The notes beneath the pieces were generated by a model. It had not been told where the DNA came from, made no database searches, and was given only the letters and a program-made list of their open reading frames with translations. Both the position numbers and the translations under genes were made by a program. A stretch of 64,000 nt of DNA from Terebella lapidaria (Eukaryota > Annelida > Polychaeta > Terebellida > Terebellidae): positions 5,444,181-5,508,180 of the forward strand of contig OX424570.1 of the NCBI GenBank assembly GCA_949152475.1, given 5' to 3'. This document shows positions 22,861 through 34,800 of the stretch, one piece after another. The first letter of the stretch is position 1; the number at the start of each line of letters is the position of its first letter.

Positions 22861-25800
22861 CCCAAGACAGTGTCACGGGCCACCCTGGCTTAGTTCATCA
22901 GCCAGGCATCTGAACGTGCCATGCTTTCTGTACTAGGTATTTATATATATATAATAGCTGCAGGACACAGAAGAAACATGACGAGCCAGAATCAGCATGT
23001 GTGCTGACAAGGTTGGACTGAATACAACAGTAAGAGGGGGTTTTGTATATATCCAGGATACAGCACTGAGGAAGGTTTTGTATATGTCCAGGATACAGCA
23101 CTGAGGAGGGTTTTGTATATATCCAGGATACAGCACTGAGGAAGGTTTTGTATATATCCAGGATACAGCACTGAGGAAGGTTTTGTATATGTCCAGGATA
23201 CAGCACTGAGGAGGGTTGTGTATATGTCCAGGATACCGCACTGAGGAAGGTTTTGTATATGTCCAGGATACAGCACTGAGGAAGGTTTTGTATATGTCCA
23301 GGATACAGCACTGAGGAAGGTTTTGTATATGTCCAGGATACAGTAGTGAGGAAGGTTTTGTATATGTCCAGGATACAGCACTGAGGAAGGTTTTGTATAT
23401 GTCCAGGATACAGCACTGAGGAAGGTTTTGTATATGTCCAGGATACAGCACTGAGGAGGGTTTTGTATATGTCCAGGATACAGCACTGAGGAAGGTTTTG
23501 TATATGTCCAGGATACAGCACTGAGGAAGGTTTTGTATATGTCCAGGATACAGCACTGAGGAGGGTTTTGTATATGTCCAGGATACAGTACTGAGGAAGG
23601 TTTTGTATATGTCCAGGATACAGCACTGAGGAAGGTTTTGTATATGTCCAGGATACAGCACTGAGGAAGGTTTTGTATATGTCCAGGATACAGCACTGAG
23701 GAGGGTTTTGTATTTGTCCAGGATATAGCAGTGAGGAGGGTTTTGTATATGTCCAGGATACGGCAGTGGGGAAGGTTTTGTAAATGTCCAGGATACAGCA
23801 CTGAGGAAGGTTTTGTATATGTCCAGGATACAGCACTGAGGAGGGTTTTGTATATGTCCAGGATACAGCACTGAGGAGGGTTTTGTATATGTCCAGGATA
23901 CAGCACTGAGGAAGGTTTTGTATATGTCCAGGATACAGCACTGAGGAGGGTTTTGTATATGTCCAGGATACAGTACTGAGGAAGGTTTTGTATATGTCCA
24001 GGATACAGCAGTGAGGAAGGTTTTGTATATATCCAGGATACAGTACTGAGGAGGGTTTTGTATATGTCCAGGATACAGCACTGAGGAAGGTTTTGTATAT
24101 GTCCAGGATACAGCACTGAGGAAGGTTTTGTATATGTCCAGGATACAGCACTGAGGAAGGTTTTGTATATGTCCAGGATACAGCACTGAGGAAGGTTTTG
24201 TATATGTCCAGGATACAGCACTGAGGAAGGTTTTGTATATGTCCAGGATACAGCACTGAGGAGGGTTTTGTATATGTCCAGGATACAGTACTGAGGAAGG
24301 TTTTGTATATGTCCAGGATACAGCACTGAGGAAGGTTTTGTATATGTCCAGGATACAGCACTGAGGAAGGTTTTGTATATGTCCAGGATACAGCACTGAG
24401 GAGGGTTTTGTATTTGTCCAGGATATAGCAGTGAGGAGGGTTTTGTATATGTCCAGGATACGGCAGTGGGGAAGGTTTTGTAAATGTCCAGGATACAGCA
24501 CTGAGGAAGGTTTTGTATATGTCCAGGATACAGCACTGAGGAGGGTTTTGTATATGTCCAGGATACAGCACTGAGGAAGGTTTTGTATATGTCCAGGATA
24601 CAGCACTGAGGAGGGTTTTGTATATGTCCAGAATACAGCACTGAGGAGGGTTTTGTATATGTCCAGGATACAGCACTGAGGAGGGTTTTGTATATGTCCA
24701 GGATACAGTAGTGAGGAGGGTTTTGTATATGTCCAGGATACAGTAGTGAGGAGGGTTTTGTATATGTCCAGGATACAGCACTGAGGAATGTTTTGTATAT
24801 GTCCAGGATACAGCACTGAGGAGGGTTTTGTATATGTCCAGGATACAGCACTGAGGAAGGTTTTGTATATGTCCAGGATACAGCACTGAGGAAGGTTTTG
24901 TATATGTCCAGGATACAGCACTGAGGAATGTTTTGTATATGTCCAGGATACAGCACTGAGGAGGGTTTTGTATATGTCCAGGATACAGCACTGAGGAATG
25001 TTTTGTATATGTCCAGGATACAGTAGTGAGGAGGGTTTTGTATATGTCCAGGATACAGCACTGAGGAGGGTTTTGTATATGTCCAGGATACAGCACTGAG
25101 GAAGGTTTTGTATATGTCCAGGATACAGCACTGAGGAAGGTTTTGTATATGTCCAGGATACAGCACTGAGGAAGGTTTTGTATATGTCCAGGATACAGCA
25201 CTGAGGAAGGTTTTGTATATGTCCAGGATACAGCACTGAGGAAGGTTTTGTATATGTCCAGGATACAGTAGTGAGGAGGGTTTTGTATATGTCCAGGATA
25301 CAGCAGTGAGGAGGGTTTTGTATATGTCCAGGATACAGCACTGAGGAGGGTTTTGTATATGTCCAGGATACAGTAGTGAGGAGGGTTTTGTATATGTCCA
25401 GGATACAGTAGTGAGGAGGGTTTTGTATATGTCCAGGATACAGCACTGAGGAAGGTTTTGGACGAAACAAGTTTTTATGTTGAAGGAACTTCCAGACTCT
25501 GGATCTTATTCACAAAGTGTGCTCTGTTGACGATGTGCCTGTTGTTTTTCCAACCAGTGCCATATGAGACACTCCTAATGCTGGAAATGATGGGTCTAAA
25601 CATGCTAAAGGAGGCTCCGTTTTTGTGGTTTTCGGGAGACCATAGAACTTGCTGTTTCACTGGTGGGGTACAATTCGTGTTTCAAATCCAGGGACAGTTT
25701 ATTCTGGCATTGCCATGTTCGTATAATATTAATCAATTTATTCTTGAACTTGGTGGTTTGGTCCCTTCAATTCATGGCTCTTAAAGACTGGACTCTGTGA

Positions 25801-28800
25801 AGGTAATTTTACATTTTAATATGTCAAATATTAGCATCGGATATAAGCAATCATAGTAAAGGTCGTAGGTACATGTATGTTAAAGTTCACGTTGTAGGTA
25901 TGTTATACAGTCTGTAGTAATAAGGCCCTAGTTATGTTATTGTTATCAGGTCATATAGTATGCTATAGGTATATCAGGTCATATGTTGTATAATTATCAG
26001 GTCAAAGGTATGCTATAGTTATCAGATTATATAGTATACTATAGCTATTAGGTCATAGCTATAGTTATAAGGTCTTAGGTATGCTTTAGTTTTCAGATCC
26101 TAGGTATGCTATATACTGCCTTTACATTTGCTGGTCTATGAGCTCAACAAAGTGAACACATTTCAATGAAACACGCACTTATCATAATACCCATGATGGT
26201 ACATGTAGACACCACAAACACAAAAACTAAATGCAGCATGTATGATGAGCTTGAATTCGTTCGACTTCAACAAAATAACATTGAAGTTGAGAACCTTGAG
26301 CCTTCAGTCTGACAGAGAAGGAGTGGCGACCAAAATCCATCTCAGGACGCCTGTTTTTATGTTGATGTACGAAAACACTAAACGGCACACATGTATTGCT
26401 TATACGCAGTGAGTGTTTATTTTCAAGTGTTCATTTGTTTACAGGGCCTTACACTTGGTACATCAAAATTAACCCGAGGAAAGATTGATTCACTCTTGCT
26501 CAACTTTATTGTGTATCTTCACTACCCGTCTTTCTTTAGACTTAGTGGTCTGATTCTTCCAGTGGGCGTTCCGTACTTGGTACAACTTTTAATGGGTCAT
26601 ATCTTGCTGGGTTGACAACAAATTAAGCTCAGTATCAAAATGTCAAAAATACAGTAGAGGTGCTGAACCAAGAACGGAGGAATACTGTGTAGTATGCACA
26701 CTGAACTTATCCAGAAGACTGATTAGGCTATCTCATGTATCTACATGTACATTGTAGATAGCAACAGTATTAATTACACTTATTACTCTATTGGGAATGA
26801 TTACTTTTTTTAACGTATTCATGACATAGATATATATAAGATATTTTATTGACATGAAGCATGGCAAGGATATGGATGCAAGGGTAAGGCCTAAAAGGCA
26901 ACAACATACATCTGTGTCCAAGGTGAGTAATTGTATGCCAGTACACCTGACATGGTTCGCATAAATTTAGTATGACATTGTGGACATATAGGAAATGATA
27001 TAAGCTGAATATTCTGGTGACCTTAAATTTGACCTTTGACCTCATTTTCAAAGTCAGAGAACAAAATGGTTAATATCTTGCTTATTATTGACTTTACAGC
27101 TTAGGAATCAATTGTGGACATATAGGAAGTGATATATGCTGAATATTCTCATGACCTTGAATTTGACCTCTGACCTCATTTTCAAGGTCAGAGCACAAAG
27201 TGGCTAATATCTCGCTTATTATCGACTTTACAGCTTTGAAATCTATTGTGACTATATAGGAAATGATATATGCCGAATATTCTGATGACCTTGAATTTGA
27301 CCTTTGACCTCATTTTCAAGGTCAGAGCACAAAATCGCTAATATCTCGCTTATTATTCACTTTACAGCTTGGGAATCAATTGTGGGCATATAAGAAATGA
27401 TATAAGCTGAATATTCTCATGACATTGAATGTGACCTTTGACCTTATTTTCAAGGTCAAACCACAAAATGGCTAATATCTCTCTTATTATCGACTTTACA
27501 GCTTAGGAATCAATTGCGGACATATAGGAAATGATATATGTCGAATACTCTGATGACCTTGAAATTGACCTTTGACCTATGTTTCAAGGTCAAAGCACAA
27601 AATGGCTATTATCTCGCTTATTATCGACTTTACAGCGTAGAAATCAAATGTGGACATATATAGGAAATGATATATGCTGAATATACTTGTAACCTTGAAG
27701 TTACCAGACCATCGGTCCAATCACCTATTGGTTAGCCGGTAAGCTACAGGTCCCTTGGGCCTATGTTTTTAATTTTTGCATTTTTTTTTCAAAATAGCGG
27801 CCAGCTATTTTCTCAAAAACAGAGCATTCCACCATGTACTGTGAACTCACCACAGTTTGCGTTGTTTAAATATGGACTGTTCGATACAGCATTATGATGA
27901 AGTTTACATGTTTCATAATGTGGCCTAGTGTCACTGATTGATTAACTTTACTTATACTATTTCATACAGAGAGTGCACATGTACCGCCCAACACTCGGGG
28001 AGGAACTGGAGATAGTGAAGCAGGACCACCTCGTAAAAACACACCCTGCAATCAACCGTAACCGGCGAACTCTAGTTTTAACGAAGGATACAGCAGCATC
28101 ATGGGGCTTCACGATACAGGTCTGTCATCATGGTCATAGGGCTTTATGATACAGGTCTGTTATAGGGCTTCATGGCACAGGTCTGTCATAGGGCTTCACC
28201 ATACAGGTCTGTCATAGGGCTTTATGATACAGGTCTGTCATAGGGCTTTATGATACAGGTCTGTTATAGGGCTTTATGATACAGGTCTGTCATAGGGCTT
28301 TATGATACAGGTCTGTCATAGGGCTTTATGATACAGGTCTGTCATAGGGCTTCACCATACAGGTCTGTCATAGGGCTTTATGATACAGGTCTGTCATAGG
28401 GCTTTATGATACAGGTCTGTCATAGGGCTTTATGATACAGGTCTGTCATAGGGCTTTATGATACAGGTCTGTCATAGGGCTTCATGGCACAGGTCTGTCA
28501 TAGGGCTTTATGATACAGGTCTGTCATAGGGCTTCATGATACAGGTCTGTCATAGGGCTTCATGATACAGGTCTGTCATAGGGCTTTATGATACAGGTCT
28601 GTCATCATGGTCATAGGGCTTTATGATACAGGTCTGTCATAGGGCTTCATGATACAGGTCTGTCATGGGGCTTCATGATACAGGTCTGTCATAGGGCTTT
28701 ATGATACAGGTCTGTCATCATGGTCATAGGGCTTTATGATACAGGTCTGTCATAGGGCTTTATGATACAGGCCTGTCATAGGGCTTCATAGCACAGGTCT

Positions 28801-31800
28801 GTCATAGGGCTTTATGAATCAGTCTGTCATAGTTCTTCAGGATTTTCGGGGGGCTTCACAACAGATATAATGTAGCTTCACAAACAGGCATGCATTCTGC
28901 GTTATGAGTGGTGAACAGTCACTGATGTTTATTTGTTGGTTTCAGAGCTATGGCATCCAGCATGAGATCGCGTCAGACGTGGAGGATCTGACTTTTGTGG
29001 ACTACGTCGACATCGAGGGTCCTGCTTTCCATGCCGGTATGAGGAAAGGTAAATCACTCTCATGGTACATGGTAATAACATGACTACATGTATGTGTGTC
29101 CTTTGTCTTATTCCATACATACATAATATACCATGTACATCATGTACATGAATGGTATTTTGTTAATTAGGGCATTTAAAAAAATATTTTGAAATGTCTT
29201 TATGGTTTTAGCAGAATTCCCCCCCCCCCCCCCCCCCCCTTTTAGACTAAGTGATGTATCCTTGCCAAATTTTCACGACTAGTCAGAAATGATATGTGAA
29301 AGAACCCTATTGTTTTTGAGCCAGCTCCGAGGTTCGTGAGGTACGTGAGGATGAAATCAAGGCTGATTTTGAGACTTGGTTTCTGTACGGTAACTCACCT
29401 TTGGTCCAATAACCTATTTGCATGGTGTTGCGTCTGTCTCCCATCAGTTCGGCGTTAACATTTTTATCTTTGCAGTTCATGGTCAAATCTTTCTGAAAGT
29501 CCTTCTTCCGCCGTATCGGTTTCCGGACGATAACTTTAGATTGCCCTGATGGATCCTTGCCAAATTTTTACCACTAGTCCGAAATGATATGTGGAAGAAC
29601 CATATTCTTTTTGAGCCGGCTCCGAGGTTCATGAGGTCCGTGAGGATGAATTCAAGGCTGATTTTGAGACTTGTTTCCAGACAATAACTCAAAAAATATT
29701 CAGGCAATAGTTGCAGAACTCTGCATGGAGGTTCATATACCACCAGGGAAGAACCCTATAGATTTTGGGATCGATCCGTCAAACGACCTTTGACCTAAAG
29801 GTCAAAATAATTTTTTGCTGATTCATCCTTGAGGCTTCCTGCATATCTCAGAAACGGTGCGTCGTAGAGTGAAACTGACGTTATTTTCGGACTCGTCGCC
29901 CTAGACAAACATGTCTAAGGGGTATTTTCTTCTTTTTGATCCGGCTCCGAGGTCCGTGAGGATGAAATCAAGGCTGATTTTGTGACATGATTTCTGGACG
30001 ATAAGTCGAAAAATATTCAGGCAAAAATTGCAGAACTTTGCATGGAGATTTATATACCACCAGGGAAGAACCCTATTGATTTTGGGATCGATCCGTCAAA
30101 CGATCTTTGACCTAGGGGTCGAAATAATTTTTTGCTGATTCATCATTGAGGCTTCCTGCAGGTACATGTATCTCGGAAACGGTACGTCGTAGAGCGAAAC
30201 AGACTTTATATACTGACTCGTTTTCGTCGATATCTCGGAAACGGTGCGTTATAGAGCGAAACAGACAATACTTTTGGACTCGTCGCCCTAGACAAACATG
30301 TCTGAGGGGTATCATGGATAAACTTTGACCTTGACCCGAAATTTTTCGCCGAGTCGGCATTTCGTTTTCGTCGTTATCTCGGAAACGGTGCGTCGTAGAG
30401 CGAAACAGACGTTATTTTCGCACTTGTCGTGCTAGACAAACATGTCTGAGAGATATTATGGATGAACTTTGACATTGACCCGAAATTTTTTTGCCAAGTC
30501 GGCATTTTTCGTTTTCCTCGATATCTCGGAAACGGTGCGTCGTAGAGCGAAATGGACGTTATTTTCAGACTCGTCGACCTGGACAAACATGTTTTAAGGG
30601 TATTATGGATGAACTTTGACCTTGACCCGAAATTTTTTTGCCGAGTCGGCATTTATCGTTTTCGTCGATATCTCAGTAAAAGGTGCGATATAGAGCGAAA
30701 CAGACGTTATTTTTGGAATCGTTGCTCTAGACAAACATGTCTGAGGGGGTATCATGGATGAACTTTGACCTTGACCTGAAACTTTTTGCCGAGTCAGCAT
30801 TTTTCGTTTTCGCGTTATCTCGGAAACGGTGCGTCATAAAGCGAAATGGACATTATTTTCGGACTCGTCGCGCCAGACATACATGTCTGAGGGGTGTTAT
30901 GGATGAACTTTGACAATGACCCGAAATTTTTTTTGCCGAGTCGGCATCTTTCGTTTTCCTCAATATCTCGGAAACGGTGCTTCGTAGAGCGAAAGAGACG
31001 TTATTTTTGGAAAATTATGCATTTACGGAGTTTTCCGTGATATGGCCAACCCGATTTATGGCTCATGGGCCATCTTTTGGGGAAAAAATCCCAAAAGATG
31101 GCCCATGGGCCAATATTCGGATATATTTTATCCAAATTTTTGGCGATGTGATGTCGTATAGATAAACATAGGCCCAAGGGACCTGTAGCTTACCGGCTAG
31201 CCAATAGGTGATCGGACCGATGGTCTGGTAAATTCAAGGTTACAAGTATATTCAGCATATATCATTTCCTATATGTCCACATTTGATTTCTAAGATGTAA
31301 AGTCGATAATAAGCCAGATAATAGCCATTTTGTGCTTTGACCTTGAAAATAAGGTCAAAGCTCACATTCAAGGTCATTGGAATATTCAGCTGATATCATT
31401 TCTTATATGTCCACAATTGATTCCCAAGCTGTAAAGTGAATAATGAGCGAGATATTAGCGATTTTGTGCTCTGACCTTGAAAATGAGGTCGAAGGTCAAA
31501 TTCAAGGTCATCAGAATATTCGGCATATATCATTTCCTATATGGTCACAGTAGATTTCTAAGCTGTAAAGTCGATAATAAGCGAGATATTAGCCATTTTG
31601 TGCTCTGACCTTGAAAATGAGGTCAAAGGTCAAATTCAAGGTCAGGGGAATATTCAGCATATATCACTTCCACAATTGATTATTTTCAGCATATATCACT
31701 TCCACAATCATGACAATTGATTATTTTTTTGATGAAAAATTTTGGACTTTCGGACTTTGAAAGGTCAAAACAGCCATTTTGGGGTAAAAAAAATGCCCAG

Positions 31801-34800
31801 ATTTGTCTCTACAGATGAGATGCATGTAGATAGAGCTTCTGTTTGCATTATGAACATATAGGATATAGGACGTCATATATGGAACAACTAATGATCTTGA
31901 TTTTGACCTCGGTTGAACTTGAGTGCTAAATGTCTGGTTTGAAATCTTGAAAGTGACCTCTGAAGCTTAAACTTTTGCACATATAGGTTAGGATTGTGTA
32001 TAAGCCTATAAAAAGTCATGTATAAATGGCACATCTGTTGGTGACCTTGAACTTGACCTTAAACGACCTTGAAGGGTAAATCTCAAAATCTTAAATTGGC
32101 CTCTACAAACAAAATACTTGTTGATAAAGCTTATATGTTTGTATTATGAACATTGTATATGAAGTCATATGCAACATACCTAATGGAGACATTGAAATTC
32201 ACAAAGATGACCTTGACTGGTAAATCTCACAATCATATGTCACCTACAATGCTTAAAACCAAAATTGTCCGGTAACCTATCTTAGCCCTTGGGCTAATTT
32301 CGAGTAAAAAAATGCCCAGATTTACATCTATCAGATGAAATGCTTGCAGATAGAGCTTATGTTTGCATTATGAACATATAGAAAGACATATATGGCACAA
32401 CTAATGATGACCTTGAACTTGACCTCAGATGGCCTTGAGTGCCAAATGTCTGACTCGTAATGACATGTAAATTGGCCTGAGTGGCCTATACGCTTACACC
32501 CAGATATATCTTTGTATTATGAACATATAGAAAATCAAATGCCACACACGTACATGTAATGGTGACATTGAAGTTCACATGGATGACCTTGATTAGTAAA
32601 TCTCAAGGTCATATGTTCACACTGATAATCTTGATTGGTAAATCTCAAGGTCTGTTACCTGCCATTATGTCCGATAACCTACCCTAGCCTTTGGGCTAAT
32701 TTTTATTGAGTCAGCATTTCTCATTTTCGGCCTTCATCTAAGGATTGATGCATCGTAGAACGAAACAGAAGTTATTTTCAGACTTGTTGACCTAGGCAAA
32801 ACGTTCGCAGTTATGTTGGGTGAAAGTCACTCTCATCTTAAAAATTTTCCGCTGAATCAACGTCTTTAATATTGCCAATCTCAGTCATAAACAAACTTTG
32901 TGTTACCTCATTAAAGGTGGAGATACATATAAATTTCTGTCGAAATGGCCCAAGGCATCTTTAGGCCTTGATGTCCAGTTTTGTGTGTTTTTGCTTGCAG
33001 GGGACATTATTCTTTCGGTGAATGGTGTCAGTACAGACGCGATAAACCACCGCAGCCTTGTCAACATAATCAAAAGCCACCACAACTCCATGAGGTCAGC
33101 AAACTGCTTGTACTCTGTATCCTGGTAACAAAAATAACCTTGTATTCTGGAAAGATCTATTGTATTCTCAAAATAACAAAAATGTCGTCCGGTAGCTCTA
33201 CACATATGTAAATGATACCATGATTGGATGCATTACATTACATATGTTTGCTGAAAAGATAACTATCTAGACAGGGTCAGGGAAATGTGGTGTTCCAAAA
33301 TGGCCATCGATCTGTCTCTTATATAGGTCGATATGTCGACAAGCCGATAAATCAATGCGATAATCTGACAAACCGATCACCCAACACAGCGATTATCGGA
33401 TAAAGTGATTGATAATCCAACGGGTCGAGAATGCGATATCACGATGCGAGCGTGCGACAACTCGATACAAAATACCAATAAGCAGAAGATGTCTTCTATC
33501 GGGATATCAAATTTTTGCACCGGTGTTTTCGACTTACCACCTGCACCCAAGATCTCAGCCGGATTCACTCAAATCAGTCTAGAAGAATACACATTTAGAA
33601 ATCAATTCAAATACAAGTAAAAGAATTAAATACAAAATAATCAAAATAATCAGTGATGATAGTGTAGTGGACCACTCATAACACCCCCCCCCCCCCCCCC
33701 CCCCCAAACATATTCCCAGTGCACATAAACACACGCCCACACACGTACACCACACAAAGGAAATTGCGCCAAATACATATACTTATTCCAAGTACTCCTG
33801 CTTTCAGACAACACACAGACATCACTGACATACACAACACGACCTCGTGTCCGAAGGTGGGGAAAATACATCGACACTTCCAGACATACAGGACTTGCCT
33901 GTTATTCAGGGAGTGAGACTTCATAGGAATACTCTCAACATCAATGGGAAAGGACAGAAAAGTTAGTTAGAAATACACTAAACTTTGATCATTGTCCAAG
34001 TGGATTATTGAATTGAATTATTTTCAACAGCAAATAACATGGTGGATATATATAGTTGATATGATACAATCAAGAACTGTTGAGGAAAACTCATAACCAT
34101 GGGTTGTCTTCCTGCGCCACCGAAAATTTAAAAATAGCTCAAAGGCTAAGACACGTTATCGGGCAATGCATGGTTTATATTTCAGATATTAGTCATTTTA
34201 TCCCATTTACCGCGGTACTTTGAAAAAAATATGCCACTGGTCAAATTGGTCAAATTCAGGGTCTTGAGAATATTCAGCATGTATCATATCCTAAACTACA
34301 TGTCCACAATTGAATGGTGAGCTGTAAATTCAATAATAAGTGAGATATTAGCCATTTTGTAAATTTGGGGGATAAACAAAAGCATGTGGCATTGTTGTCT
34401 AAAGAAAACAATGTCAAACTTTGCAGAGATAATCCCCATTGTCTCAGATTTGAATGTGAGTAATATGGGTTTGTCGGACTGTTGTATTGATTTATCGGCT
34501 TGTTGATCTATCAACCTACGTATACCCACCGAAATGACAAAGTTATGGCCCGTTTGAAACATCATAGGGAGAGACCCAAACATGCAGCAAGAATATATTT
34601 GGTATTGTTTCATTAGCTTACCGGGCCTTTGGGCCGATAAGCTATTGTCGTGGTTTTTCGTCCGTCGTCCGTCCGGGTCTGTAACCTTTTTTGACGTGAT
34701 GAATTTCCCCATAAATTTGTCAGAATACAATGTATACCTTCGACTAGTATCTAAAGTGGTTTTTAAAAATTTTTTTGATTGAATCGTTTTTGCCGATTTG

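Larger units (their letters stand above)
20925..27969 (+). other. Intron 1, 7 kb, filled by repeats
   Basis: GT at 20925 and AG at 27968-27969 (TTTCATACAG). Holds a GTTACCGG-family end, a 1-kb hairpin element, the 35-bp minisatellite and a 134-bp satellite block. The 108-codon frame at 25458-25784 begins inside the last minisatellite unit and has no recognisable domain. Confidence 0.6.
29049..33000 (+). other. Intron 3, ~4 kb, almost wholly transposon-derived
   Basis: Includes a 21-base poly-C (29219-29239), family D head and array, a minus-oriented family C and satellite block, further GTTACCGG-type tails at 32268-32305 and ~32660-32700, and a family D tail touching the acceptor. Confidence 0.6.

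Noticed and set aside
22898..25470. Three overlapping minus-strand frames of 724-845 codons
   Set aside because: The 35-bp unit has no stop in any phase, so every frame is open; no single protein is supported.
25458..25784. 108-codon frame after the 35-bp array
   Set aside because: Starts inside the last repeat unit, lies in intron 1 and shows no known domain.
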